Notes: generated by a model not told the origin, from the sequence alone. Counted from the first letter of the stretch, positions 1-7,157 are shown. The stretch is DNA of 20,335 nt from JAHJFW01 sp038065635 (GCA_038065635.1 JBBTQP010000010.1:1-20335), one strand, 5' to 3'. Translations and numbers: made by a program.

Positions 1-1
1 A

Positions 2-30
2 TTGACAATTTCAATAGAATCTCTTAACGT
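2..30 (+). promoter_or_regulatory. Promoter of the E1-like TPP enzyme gene
   Basis: TTGACA (2-7), a 17-base spacer, then TAACGT (25-30). The -35 matches the sigma70 consensus exactly. The -10 has the TAnnGT form also seen upstream of the Nudix, radical SAM, SDR, heptose-kinase and GT2 genes in this window. Predicted transcription start is about 37, leaving a leader of about 45 bases that contains GGAGG at 67-71. A second TTGACA at 44-49 has no good -10 at the right distance. Confidence 0.7.
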
Positions 31-81
31 CCGCTTGGGTCTTTTGACAGATCGGTTTTTCAACACGGAGGGTTGCGAGAG

Positions 82-2136
82 ATGATGGAAGAATATGATT
101 TGCTTCGCGCGTACCGGACCATGCTCCTCATCCGTGTGGTGGAGGAGCGCATCGCGGAGAAGTACGACGAGAACAAGATGAAGTGCCCAACCCACCTGTC
201 CATCGGGCAGGAGGCTGTGGCGGTCGGCGTTATGGCGCACTTGACGGACAATGACGTGATCTTCTCGACTCATCGTTGCCATGCTCACTACCTTGCAAAG
301 GGCGGGGATGTGAATCGCATGATAGCGGAGATGTACGGGAAGGAAACGGGATGCGCGCGCGGACGAGGCGGTTCCATGCACCTCATCGACTTGCAGCGTG
401 GCATGTACGGTTCGTCGGCAATCGTCGGCGGCTCAATGCCTTTGCCGCTCGGCGCCGCGCTCGCGTTCCAGCTTCGCGGTGAGCAGAACGTCGGCGTCGC
501 GTTTTTCGGAGACGCCGGCATCGAGCCCGGCGTGTTCCACGAGTGCATGAACTTTGCGGCGTTGCGAAAGCTGCCCGTGTTGTTCGTGTGCGAGAACAAC
601 GACTACTCGACCATGACTCGGCGCCACGAGCGGCAGTGCGTTCCAATTGCGGAGCGTGCGGCCGGTTACGGCATTCCGGGAGTTCGAGTGGACGGCAACG
701 ATGTCCAAACGGTGTTCGAGGCTACGCGAATTGCAGTGGAGCACGCGCGCGACGGCTTGGGCCCGACCCTCATCGAGGCGACGACCTATCGCTGGCGCGA
801 GCACGTGGAACACAACAAGGGCATCATGTCTCGTCCGGAAGACGAGCTTCGTTACTGGAAAACGAGGTGTCCGCTCGAGCGATGCCAGAAGGATCTGGCA
901 TCACTCGGTATTTTCGGGGGGATCCTCGATGAGATGTTGCTCGATGTTCGTATGGAGGTGGATGAAGCGTTCAAGTTCGCGGAGGAGAGCCCGTTCCCTT
1001 CGCCGTCCGATCTCCTAGACGGTGTCGGCGATGATGACGTTGGAGGAGTGCCATTCGAATCGTCGTCTACGTGGGAATGGGAACCGTCGCCTACGTCTGA
1101 AAAAAAGCAGCTTTCCATGACTGAGGCAATCGCAGAGGCGACGGTTCAGGCCATGGAAGCGGATCCGAGCATTTTCGTTTTCGGACTTCACGTCACGGAT
1201 CCGAACGGAGTGTTCGGCACGACCAAGCCGGCGTTCGATCGCTTCGGCGCAAGCCGAGTTTTCGAAACGCCGATCTCCGAAGCGACGCTTACCGGCGTCG
1301 CAGGCGGGGCCGCAATGCTCGGGATGCGACCGCTTCACGTTCACGCACGGAACGATTTCTTGCTCCTGTGCTTGGACCAGCTGGGAAACCAGTTGTCGAA
1401 GTGGTGCTACATGTCCGGCGGGCGGATCAACGTACCTGTCGTGATTCGCGCCATCGTTGGGCGTTCACGGGGTCAGGGGTGTCAGCACTCGCAAAGTCTG
1501 CAATCCCTGTTCGCGCATTTCCCAGGTCTGCACGTTGTGGCGCCATCGAACGCCTACGACGCGAAGGGACTGCTCTCCTCCGCGCTCACCGGCAGTTGCC
1601 CCGTGGTGTTCCTCGAACACCGTCTTTGCCACCCGCTTCGCAACGCGGTTCCGACAGAATCCTATCGTCTGCCGATCGGTAAGGCGCGAGTCGTTCGCGA
1701 AGGCAAGGACGTTACAATCGTCGCATTGCTCCAGATGGTGTACGAGGCGGAGCGAGCGGCGGAAAAGCTCGCTGAAATGGGCATCAGCGCCGAGGTGATC
1801 GACCTTCGATCAATTCGTCCGTGGGACAAGAAGGCGGTTTGCGCGTCCGTTCGTAAGACCGGACGGCTCATCGTCGCAGACACGGGGTGGACCGAATTCG
1901 GCATCTCCGCGGAAATCGCGAGTTACGTGACAGAACGCGAGTTCCACAACCTCAAGGCGGCGCCAGTGCGTATCGGTTTGCCGGCTTGCCCAACGCCGAT
2001 GTCGGAGCCGCTCGAGAACGCTTACTACCCGAACTCTAGCGAGATCGTGACGTTGGCTCTCATGTTGAATGGTCGAGAAGTCCCACTCGACCTGGCCAAC
2101 GACTTCGCCACGGGGGCGATCGCGGGGCCTTTCTAG
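82..2136 (+). CDS. Fused alpha-beta E1 thiamine-diphosphate dehydrogenase-like enzyme
   Basis: This 684-residue protein joins the two subunits of a 2-oxoacid dehydrogenase E1 (pyruvate/acetoin dehydrogenase type). Residues about 1-300 are E1-alpha with the thiamine-diphosphate motif GDA (143-145) to ENN (171-173). An acidic Gly/Ser-rich linker spans about 310-340. Residues about 343-520 are E1-beta (transketolase pyrimidine domain), with the catalytic-type Glu400 in ETPISEA and His469 in QHSQ. Residues about 534-660 are the transketolase C-terminal domain. I start at ATG 82 because GGAGG (67-71) lies 10 bases upstream; the in-frame TTG at 73 is too close to it. No lipoyl E2 or E3 gene lies in the window. 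In a glycan locus such an enzyme could transfer a two-carbon acyl unit to a sugar instead of feeding an E2, but that is inference. The fold assignment is secure; the substrate is unknown. Confidence 0.9.
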   Translation: MMEEYDLLRAYRTMLLIRVVEERIAEKYDENKMKCPTHLSIGQEAVAVGVMAHLTDNDVIFSTHRCHAHYLAKGGDVNRMIAEMYGKETGCARGRGGSMHLIDLQRGMYGSSAIVGGSMPLPLGAALAFQLRGEQNVGVAFFGDAGIEPGVFHECMNFAALRKLPVLFVCENNDYSTMTRRHERQCVPIAERAAGYGIPGVRVDGNDVQTVFEATRIAVEHARDGLGPTLIEATTYRWREHVEHNKGIMSRPEDELRYWKTRCPLERCQKDLASLGIFGGILDEMLLDVRMEVDEAFKFAEESPFPSPSDLLDGVGDDDVGGVPFESSSTWEWEPSPTSEKKQLSMTEAIAEATVQAMEADPSIFVFGLHVTDPNGVFGTTKPAFDRFGASRVFETPISEATLTGVAGGAAMLGMRPLHVHARNDFLLLCLDQLGNQLSKWCYMSGGRINVPVVIRAIVGRSRGQGCQHSQSLQSLFAHFPGLHVVAPSNAYDAKGLLSSALTGSCPVVFLEHRLCHPLRNAVPTESYRLPIGKARVVREGKDVTIVALLQMVYEAERAAEKLAEMGISAEVIDLRSIRPWDKKAVCASVRKTGRLIVADTGWTEFGISAEIASYVTEREFHNLKAAPVRIGLPACPTPMSEPLENAYYPNSSEIVTLALMLNGREVPLDLANDFATGAIAGPF

Positions 2137-2152
2137 CCCCAACTCAACCAGC
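2098..2152. repeat. First copy of a 55-bp direct repeat flanking the N gap
   Basis: Bases 2098-2152 recur exactly at 2253-2307, on the other side of the 100-N gap. The copy covers the last codons of the E1-like gene, its TAG stop and the first bases after it. The length and the position right against the gap suggest a k-mer overlap between two contigs, not a biological repeat. Confidence 0.85.
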
Positions 2153-2252
2153 NNNNNNNNNNNNNNNNNNNNNNNNNNNNNNNNNNNNNNNNNNNNNNNN
2201 NNNNNNNNNNNNNNNNNNNNNNNNNNNNNNNNNNNNNNNNNNNNNNNNNNNN
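2153..2252. other. Assembly gap (100 N)
   Basis: Exactly 100 N, the usual placeholder for a scaffold gap of unknown size. Because both edges carry the same 55 bases, the real sequence may simply be continuous, with one copy and no missing DNA. Confidence 0.97.
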
Positions 2253-2307
2253 AACGACTTCGCCACGGGGGCGATCGCGGGGCCTTTCTAGCCCCAACTC
2301 AACCAGC
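2253..2307. repeat. Second copy of the 55-bp direct repeat flanking the N gap
   Basis: Identical to 2098-2152. It contains a second copy of the 3' end of the E1-like gene, which is not a separate gene fragment in any useful sense. It continues into the terminator at 2290-2334. Confidence 0.85.
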
Positions 2308-2334
2308 TCTCGGATTTGATTCCGGGGGCTTTTT
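2290..2334 (+). terminator. Probable terminator of the E1-like gene
   Basis: AGCCCC (2290-2295) pairs with GGGGCT (2325-2330), followed by TTTT. An inner CGGA (2311-2314)/TCCG (2321-2324) pair stacks on the 3' arm. It lies just after the second copy of the TAG stop, so it terminates the E1 gene once the gap copy is collapsed. A smaller alternative hairpin, GGGGC/GCCCC, spans the stop codon itself. Confidence 0.55.
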
Positions 2335-2337
2335 CAT

Positions 2338-2366
2338 TTGACGGAAGTTTCGTTTTTGTTCAGTAT
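2338..2366 (+). promoter_or_regulatory. Possible promoter of the HAD phosphatase gene
   Basis: TTGACG (2338-2343), a 17-base spacer, then CAGTAT (2361-2366). The -10 is poor, but its end is 6 bases from ATG 2373, the same spacing as at the GtrA, UXS-like and hicB genes. This would give a leaderless mRNA. Confidence 0.4.
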
Positions 2367-2372
2367 ACCGGT

Positions 2373-2918
2373 ATGAATATCAGCGCAGTGTTTTTTGATC
2401 GAGAAGGTGTAATTACTCCAAAGCTCGAAAAAGGGGAGTATCTATTAAATATTAAAGACGTTAGTTTGGCAGACGGGATCGAGAAAGGACTACGCCGACT
2501 AAACGAGCTAAGCATTCCTATTTTTATCGTGTCGAATCAAAGTTGTGTTCATCGTGGGATGATAACGATGGAGCTGGAATTGGAGATACATCAAACCGTT
2601 ATGCGGCTTCTTTCCGAGCGCGGAATTGCGATTCGTGACAGTCGTATCTGTCCGCACGTAGATTCGGACTGTTGCGACTGCAGAAAACCGAAACCCGGGA
2701 TGATTCTTGACCTCTGTTCGAAATACGGGATTGATCCGACGCGTACAGTTATGGTAGGTGATTCCGCAACTGACATTCAGGCAGGGGAGTGCTCCAACGG
2801 AATAATGCAGATCTATATTGGATCATCGACGAGCGATCTCGGTGAGACGCCGTGTGTTCCAACACTTGATGCGGCGGTTGATGAGATGTTATCCGGCATT
2901 TCCGGCCATTTCCGTTGA
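2373..2918 (+). CDS. GmhB-like HAD phosphatase (heptose bisphosphate / histidinol-phosphate phosphatase family)
   Basis: This 181-residue HAD hydrolase belongs to the group that includes D-glycero-D-manno-heptose-1,7-bisphosphate 7-phosphatase (GmhB). It shows the nucleophile motif at Asp9 (FFDREGV), the Ser/Asn motif in VSNQS, the GmhB-type zinc loop C93-x-H95 and C101-x-C103 followed by RKPKPG, and motif IV VGDSATD (Asp130, Asp134). The second acid of motif I is Glu11, where the family has Asp (DRDG to DREG). I chose ATG 2373 over the upstream in-frame ATG at 2316 because the latter would overlap the preceding terminator. There is no Shine-Dalgarno sequence. Heptose-type kinase, isomerase and nucleotidyltransferase genes at 7158-9765 support a role removing a phosphate in the same pathway. 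Base composition is lower in G+C than the neighbouring E1 and Nudix genes. Confidence 0.83.
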   Translation: MNISAVFFDREGVITPKLEKGEYLLNIKDVSLADGIEKGLRRLNELSIPIFIVSNQSCVHRGMITMELELEIHQTVMRLLSERGIAIRDSRICPHVDSDCCDCRKPKPGMILDLCSKYGIDPTRTVMVGDSATDIQAGECSNGIMQIYIGSSTSDLGETPCVPTLDAAVDEMLSGISGHFR

Positions 2919-2943
2919 CAAAGCCCGCGTTTTTTTGTAGGGT
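2915..2943 (+). promoter_or_regulatory. Promoter of the Nudix gene, overlapping the HAD stop codon
   Basis: TTGACA (2915-2920), a 17-base spacer ending in seven T and a G, then TAGGGT (2938-2943). The -35 contains the TGA stop of the HAD gene (2916-2918). Predicted start is about 2950, and the leader carries GGAGG at 2976-2980. No clear HAD terminator hairpin is visible before it. Confidence 0.7.
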
Positions 2944-2984
2944 CACGGCACGTAGTAGTCCTTTACAGACCGATTGGAGGCGTC

Positions 2985-3635
2985 ATGGCTGAAGTTCGAT
3001 ATTCGGGTTTGACGTATGGTTCGGTGCCACTCGTCGTGAGTGAGAACGGCGAGACGGTCAACATGAACAAGGAGGGAACCGCCACATTTTCTTTCGTGGG
3101 CGCAGACGTCAGCATCGGCGTGCAGGAAGGCCAGATGCACACGTATAAGAGTACACGCGGCGTCGTACGTGCACCGCATGGGGCTAAAGTGTTGCCATAC
3201 TTCATGCGCGGAGGCGAGTGGCATGTCGTGATGGTCGAGCAATTCCGAATCGCACTGCCGGGCAAGACTATCGAGCCGGTGGGCGGTGAGGTCGACGAAG
3301 AAACCCCAAAACAATCGATGGTGCGCGAGCTGGAGGAAGAAGCGCATATCGTCGTCCGCTCCGAAGACGTTGATGTCGTGTACATCCTCTACATCCTACC
3401 GTCTATGATGCGGTCCAAGGTGTTCGGCGGCATCGTAAAGATCGACGAGAGCCAATTGCCTCTGGAGATAGTCGGGGGTGAATGGTCGCTCGGTGAGTAT
3501 ACGGTCGTCGGTACCTACAAGCTTCTTGATCTCTTGAGGAGCCGCGATGACATGAGCTGGATTTCTGATATCGAGACGTACCTTTTGCTCGACGCCGTTG
3601 CCAAGAAGGTCGGTCTGCTCGCGAAGCTCTATTAG
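2985..3635 (+). CDS. Nudix hydrolase (ADP-sugar pyrophosphatase-like)
   Basis: This 216-residue protein has a Nudix box, GGEVDEE followed seven residues later by RELEEEA, near residues 103-125. It is preceded by a GKTIEPVGG segment like the loop of ADP-ribose/ADP-sugar pyrophosphatases. These enzymes cleave nucleoside diphosphates linked to another group, using Mg2+ bound by the box glutamates. ATG 2985 has GGAGG 4 bases upstream. The N-terminal 60 or so residues look like a small beta-rich domain, as in the ADPRase group. The gene has its own promoter and terminator and sits between a heptose-type phosphatase and a radical SAM gene. Trimming or recycling of a nucleotide-activated sugar is plausible, but the substrate cannot be read from the sequence. 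Confidence 0.87.
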   Translation: MAEVRYSGLTYGSVPLVVSENGETVNMNKEGTATFSFVGADVSIGVQEGQMHTYKSTRGVVRAPHGAKVLPYFMRGGEWHVVMVEQFRIALPGKTIEPVGGEVDEETPKQSMVRELEEEAHIVVRSEDVDVVYILYILPSMMRSKVFGGIVKIDESQLPLEIVGGEWSLGEYTVVGTYKLLDLLRSRDDMSWISDIETYLLLDAVAKKVGLLAKLY

Positions 3636-3639
3636 CACT

Positions 3640-3666
3640 CGCCATCTCCACTGATGGCGTCTTTTT
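3640..3666 (+). terminator. Terminator of the Nudix gene
   Basis: A perfect 7-bp stem, CGCCATC (3640-3646) and GATGGCG (3653-3659), with a 6-base loop, followed by TCTTTTTG. It starts 4 bases after the TAG stop. Confidence 0.85.
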
Positions 3667-3710
3667 GTTCCCGGCATACAATAGTCGTCGCTACGTTCGT
3701 CGTTATGTTC

Positions 3711-3739
3711 TTGACAAAACGCGTTTTTTTTCATAACGT
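3711..3739 (+). promoter_or_regulatory. Promoter of the first radical SAM gene
   Basis: TTGACA (3711-3716), a 17-base spacer with a run of eight T, then TAACGT (3734-3739). Predicted start is about 3746, giving a leader of about 45 bases that holds the hairpin at 3751-3767 and an AAGG upstream of ATG 3791. Confidence 0.72.
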
Positions 3740-3750
3740 CTTTTTGCTCT

Positions 3751-3767
3751 CGATCCATGGTGGATCG
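3751..3767 (+). promoter_or_regulatory. Hairpin in the 5' leader of the radical SAM gene
   Basis: A perfect 7-bp stem, CGATCCA and TGGATCG, with a TGG loop. It sits about 5 bases after the predicted transcription start and about 9 bases before the weak AAGG ribosome binding site. There is no T-run after it, so it is not a terminator. It could protect the 5' end or be an operator; the function is unknown. Confidence 0.5.
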
Positions 3768-3790
3768 TTTGCAGAAAGGCGTTCTTTCAA

Positions 3791-5029
3791 ATGAGTGATG
3801 CAACCAGAATCGACGGGCAGAAGCTTGATATGCACCCGACTCGACTTGCCCGCTGGTTGGCGGACAAGGACAGCTGGGAGACGGCACAAAACATCTTTCC
3901 GATGTACATGGAGATTTCTCCGTTCGGCTTGTGCAACCACGAGTGCACGTTCTGCAGCGTGGACTACATGCTCGACCGGACCGACGCTCCGCGACTGCGC
4001 TTCGACGTGCTGGAACGGACATTGAAAGATATGTCCTCGAACGGCGTGTTGAGCGTGATGTTCGCTGGCGCTGGCGAGCCGTTTCTCTACAGGGATCCGG
4101 CGACCAGAAATGATCTTGGCGACGTGATCATCGCCGCTAGCTACGCCGGACTGGACGTGGCGGTAACAACCAATTCGGTGCTGATGACACCGGAGCGGTG
4201 CATCAAAGCGTTCGATGCCGAGCGACTGCGTTGGATCCGTACTTCGATCAACGCCGGCGACGCAGAGACCTACGTCAAGATCCACAACGCCAAGCGAGGC
4301 GATTTCAACACCGTGCTTCGCAATCTCGCTGAGGCGGTGAAAATCCGCGCGAAGCTTGGGAGCGGCGTGAAGCTGCTCTGTCAGATCGTGGTCGTTCCGG
4401 AAGCGTGCGGCAGGCGACGAAGGTCGCTTGTGCTCGAAGACATGCCGTCGAACATCCACACCGTGGTTCCGCTCGCAAAAGCGTTGCGTGACATCGGAGT
4501 GGACAACCTGGCGGTTAAGCCGTTCAAGCAACATACAGTCGAGCTGGGTGAAACCAGATCGAGCATGTACGACGGCGTGAGCTACGCCGACAGCGAGACA
4601 TGGGAGCGTCTCTTCGACGACCTTGAGGCGCTGGAGACGGATGACTTCGAAGTGACGATTCGTCGTCAAGCCATGCGCCAACAGGAAAACGAGTACCGAG
4701 GGTACGGAACGTGTTACTCGACTCCGTACCACTGGGCGTACATTGAGGCCGATGGAGAAGTTTGGGGTTGCTCCGCTTACGTCGGCCGCACCGAAGCCGG
4801 AAAAGAGATCGGGGATCACCGGTTTCGCTTCGGCAACGTGAACGATCACTCGTTCTCCTCCATTTGGCGTGGCGACCGTCGGCGCGCCAACTGGGAGTTC
4901 ACGCGTAAACCGCCGGAACAAGGCGGACTCGACGTGAGCAAGTGCATGAAGGGTTGTCAGATGGACATGCCCAATGTTTATCTCTGGCAACTCATGCATC
5001 CGGGCCCGGACGTCAACTTCATCAAGTGA
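3791..5029 (+). CDS. Radical SAM protein with C-terminal SPASM/twitch-like cysteine cluster
   Basis: This 412-residue protein has the radical SAM 4Fe-4S motif C48-x3-C52-x2-C55 (CNHECTFC). It is followed by a GAGEP segment, the usual SAM-binding glycine motif. The C-terminal part has cysteines at 308, 327, 385 and 389, with FGNVNDHSFSSIW between them, as in SPASM/twitch domains that bind an auxiliary cluster. Members of this group modify peptides, sugars or alcohols by hydrogen abstraction, for example carbohydrate dehydrogenation or dehydration. ATG 3791 has a weak AAGG 11 bases upstream. The gene is a single transcription unit, is rich in G+C, and is followed by an FAD oxidoreductase. A role in sugar modification is inferred from context; a peptide substrate is not excluded, although no small precursor gene is visible. 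Confidence 0.88.
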   Translation: MSDATRIDGQKLDMHPTRLARWLADKDSWETAQNIFPMYMEISPFGLCNHECTFCSVDYMLDRTDAPRLRFDVLERTLKDMSSNGVLSVMFAGAGEPFLYRDPATRNDLGDVIIAASYAGLDVAVTTNSVLMTPERCIKAFDAERLRWIRTSINAGDAETYVKIHNAKRGDFNTVLRNLAEAVKIRAKLGSGVKLLCQIVVVPEACGRRRRSLVLEDMPSNIHTVVPLAKALRDIGVDNLAVKPFKQHTVELGETRSSMYDGVSYADSETWERLFDDLEALETDDFEVTIRRQAMRQQENEYRGYGTCYSTPYHWAYIEADGEVWGCSAYVGRTEAGKEIGDHRFRFGNVNDHSFSSIWRGDRRRANWEFTRKPPEQGGLDVSKCMKGCQMDMPNVYLWQLMHPGPDVNFIK

Positions 5030-5045
5030 TTCGTTCGGCTTTTTC

Positions 5046-5076
5046 AATCGCCTCGCTTCTCGGGGTGATTTTTTTT
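5046..5076 (+). terminator. Terminator of the first radical SAM gene
   Basis: A 10-bp stem of AATCGCCTCG (5046-5055) with CGGGGTGATT (5061-5070), including two G-T pairs, with loop CTTCT, followed by six more T. Confidence 0.83.
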
Positions 5077-5093
5077 ACGATGTGTGCTACATA
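5065..5093 (+). promoter_or_regulatory. Possible extended -10 promoter of the FAD oxidoreductase gene
   Basis: TGCTACATA (5085-5093) looks like an extended -10 (TG, one base, TACATA). The -35 at 17 bases would be GTGATT (5065-5070), a weak match lying inside the preceding terminator stem. The similar TGCTACAAT occurs at 17471-17479. Confidence 0.35.
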
Positions 5094-5123
5094 TTAATCG
5101 CTTTCTAGCTGAAAGGAGAATGC

Positions 5124-6290
5124 ATGCCCCTTACAATCTCGGTAGATGTGTTGGTGGTAGGCGGCGGTAGCGCCGGACTGTGGCTCATCGACGAGCTTCG
5201 TCGAACGGGGCGAAGCGCGGTTTTGGTGGAATCCGTCTCGCTTGGCAGTGGGCAGACAATCGCATCGCAAGGAATACTTCACGGCGGCATGAAGCACTAT
5301 CTCGTGGCACGCCCTGGCACGTTCGTGAAAGCTCTCGGACCCATGACGAGGATTTGGAGGGAGTGCCTAGCAGGAGATCGCGAGCCTGATCTCAGCGTCG
5401 TTCGTCGCAGAAGTGACTCGTGTTATTTCTGGCGTACATCGTCGCTCGTTTCTTTGGCAACTTCTTTCGGAGCCCGTTTCGGGATCCGATCGGAGATCCG
5501 TAAGATCGCGCGAGCGTCATTGCCGGAAACTCTTCGCGGCGCAGCAGGGGACGTGTGTGTAATCGACGAACAGGTCGTAGACCCGCACAGTCTCGTTTCC
5601 GAGCTTTTCAAAAGGAATCGTAAGCATACGATCAGAGCCGGAATTCGTCGCGTTGATTATTCCGCGAGGAACACTGTTAGTTCGGTTGAGCTGAACGACC
5701 AAAGCGGGTCATTGCAAATGACTCTCAAACCGGATTTTGTCGTATTGACTGCCGGTGAGGGAAACTCCGAGCTTCGAAAGCTTTGTGGCTTACCTGAACA
5801 GGCGATGCTGCGATTGCCGCTACAGATCCTGGTGCTTCGCGGGAACTTGCCGGATCTGAACGGCGTTTGCTTGGAAGGAATTCAAGCGAAAGCCGTCATC
5901 ACGACTCATCGTTTGTCACGAGACGACGCGGTGTGGCAGTTTGCGAGCGAACGAATCGCTCCGGATGCAGGCGAGGATTTCGGTCGTCATGCTTTGGCCG
6001 AGATTTCCGCGTCGCTGCCAGGTTACAATTTTCCGAGAGTTTCAGTCTCGGTCTACACCGCGACTCGCGCCGAATGCGCTACTGAAGACGGCGGACGTAG
6101 CTCCGACGTCGCGGTCTTCAAGGAAGGCAACGTGATAACAGCGTGGCCAACGAAATTGGTTCTGGTTCCTCGAATGGTCGAGCGAATCATGAGCTACCTT
6201 CCGATTCAGTTCGATGCAGGCAAGACTCCGCGCGAGATCGCCGAATGGCCTCGTCCGGATGTAGCGTCTTTCCCTTGGCCTTCGGCCTGA
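5124..6290 (+). CDS. FAD-dependent oxidoreductase (DAO family)
   Basis: This 388-residue protein begins with an FAD-binding Rossmann motif, VVGGGSAG (residues 11-18). It has the DAO-type segment GSGQTIASQGILHGG soon after, where FAD is held, and a late segment with GNVITAWPTKLVLVPRM. DAO-family enzymes oxidise amines, glycerol-3-phosphate or hydroxyacids. ATG 5124 is preceded by AAGGAG at a good distance (6 bases). The gene is a single unit between the radical SAM and SDR genes. With these neighbours it probably oxidises an alcohol or amine on a sugar or sugar acid, which is inference. The substrate-binding half is too divergent for me to name a subfamily. Confidence 0.82.
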   Translation: MPLTISVDVLVVGGGSAGLWLIDELRRTGRSAVLVESVSLGSGQTIASQGILHGGMKHYLVARPGTFVKALGPMTRIWRECLAGDREPDLSVVRRRSDSCYFWRTSSLVSLATSFGARFGIRSEIRKIARASLPETLRGAAGDVCVIDEQVVDPHSLVSELFKRNRKHTIRAGIRRVDYSARNTVSSVELNDQSGSLQMTLKPDFVVLTAGEGNSELRKLCGLPEQAMLRLPLQILVLRGNLPDLNGVCLEGIQAKAVITTHRLSRDDAVWQFASERIAPDAGEDFGRHALAEISASLPGYNFPRVSVSVYTATRAECATEDGGRSSDVAVFKEGNVITAWPTKLVLVPRMVERIMSYLPIQFDAGKTPREIAEWPRPDVASFPWPSA

Positions 6291-6298
6291 TGCTCAAC

Positions 6299-6326
6299 GC
6301 CTCGACAACAAATGTCGGGGCTTTTT
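6299..6326 (+). terminator. Terminator of the FAD oxidoreductase gene
   Basis: A 9-bp stem of GCCTCGACA (6299-6307) and TGTCGGGGC (6313-6321), with one G-T pair, loop ACAAA, then TTTTT. The next promoter's -35 begins two bases after the T-run. Confidence 0.88.
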
Positions 6327-6327
6327 C

Positions 6328-6355
6328 TTGACAATTAGCATTTTTTTGATAACGT
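6328..6355 (+). promoter_or_regulatory. Promoter of the SDR gene
   Basis: TTGACA (6328-6333), a 16-base spacer with seven T, then TAACGT (6350-6355). Predicted start is about 6362, right at the GGAGG ribosome binding site. This also rules out the in-frame GTG at 6354, which overlaps the -10. Confidence 0.7.
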
Positions 6356-6374
6356 GGCTTTGGAGGTTAAGGAC

Positions 6375-7073
6375 ATGAGTCGTGATGCTCTTTTTCTCGG
6401 TGGAACGAAGGGTCTTGGCCTTGCAATGGCCAAAATCGCTCTCGTGGAAGGGTGGCAGGTAACTGTTGCCGGACGTAACCCCGAAGCGTGTCCAATCGTC
6501 GCCGAGGGGAAAGCGACGGGGTTTCGGGTTGATCTTGAGGATGGCGAACCAACAACGCTCTCGAGAGCGTTCGATCTGATCGTGTGGACGGCGGGCGCGT
6601 ATCAGGAGGGGCCGATAATCGGTCTGACGCACGGGGAGATCCGCTCGATCTGTCGCAATCATCTCGAGGGTCCGGTTTCATTTCTGGTTCCGATTCTGCA
6701 AATGAACGCGAATCTGTACCGACCCGTGAACCTCGTAGTCGTTGCCTCAAGCAGTTCCTACCGCGTTCGCCTCAACGAAGGTCTCTATGGGACCAACAAG
6801 GCCGCAAAAGCGCAACTGGCGCGAACGCTCGGTCAAGAACTGCCAGCGCTCATTCCAGGATCCTGCGTTCTGCTCGCCAACCCTGGTGGAATGGCGACTC
6901 CCTTTTGGGACGGGAGAGATCGCGACGTCAGCGGGTTCATGAACCCTGATGCGGTTGCGCGATGTATCTGGAGCGAGATGAATTCGCAGGACGTCCCTTT
7001 CAAGGAAATCCATGTCGTTCGACAGGGCGACGGAACCCCGAAGGTCGAATACGGCGCAAGGATTCCAGAATAG
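6375..7073 (+). CDS. Short-chain dehydrogenase/reductase (SDR)
   Basis: This 232-residue classical SDR has the NAD(P)-binding motif GGTKGLG (residues 9-15), the serine stretch ASSSSY and the catalytic YxxxK in YGTNK. It is near the usual 240-250 residue length. ATG 6375 has GGAGG 8 bases upstream, which decides the start. The acidic residue that often follows the second strand is replaced by Arg in AGRNPE, which suggests NADPH preference (inference). The gene has its own promoter and terminator. Together with the FAD oxidoreductase just upstream it could carry out an oxidation and stereospecific re-reduction on a sugar intermediate, but no substrate can be assigned. Confidence 0.88.
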   Translation: MSRDALFLGGTKGLGLAMAKIALVEGWQVTVAGRNPEACPIVAEGKATGFRVDLEDGEPTTLSRAFDLIVWTAGAYQEGPIIGLTHGEIRSICRNHLEGPVSFLVPILQMNANLYRPVNLVVVASSSSYRVRLNEGLYGTNKAAKAQLARTLGQELPALIPGSCVLLANPGGMATPFWDGRDRDVSGFMNPDAVARCIWSEMNSQDVPFKEIHVVRQGDGTPKVEYGARIPE

Positions 7074-7083
7074 CATTTTTCAC

Positions 7084-7111
7084 AACCCCACGGCTCTCCA
7101 TGGGGTTTTTT
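7084..7111 (+). terminator. Terminator of the SDR gene
   Basis: A perfect 7-bp stem, AACCCCA (7084-7090) and TGGGGTT (7101-7107), with a 10-base loop, continuing into TTTT. Confidence 0.85.
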
Positions 7112-7112
7112 C

Positions 7113-7141
7113 TTGCCGTTTTTCGTAGCATTAGGTAAAGT
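7113..7141 (+). promoter_or_regulatory. Promoter of the heptose-type operon
   Basis: TTGCCG (7113-7118), a 17-base spacer, then TAAAGT (7136-7141). It begins directly after the SDR terminator. The predicted start is about 7148, so ATG 7158 has a leader of only about 10 bases and no Shine-Dalgarno sequence. Confidence 0.6.
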
Positions 7142-7157
7142 CACGCATGAAACGAAT

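Noticed and set aside
73..81. TTG start three codons upstream for the E1-like gene
   Set aside because: GGAGG at 67-71 would be only one base from it; ATG 82 has a normal distance.
2069..2341. Open frame running through the N gap
   Set aside because: It exists only because N is read through; it is a shadow of the E1 gene end plus the duplicated flank.
3731..5047. Long 438-codon minus-strand open frame
   Set aside because: It lies antisense to a clear radical SAM gene, has no recognisable domain, and comes from G+C-rich codon structure.
6354..6374. GTG start for the SDR gene
   Set aside because: It overlaps the -10 element; ATG 6375 has GGAGG at 8 bases.
7113..7157. TTG start for the HldE-like fusion
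   Set aside because: The TTG is part of the -35 element of its promoter; ATG 7158 aligns with the domain start.
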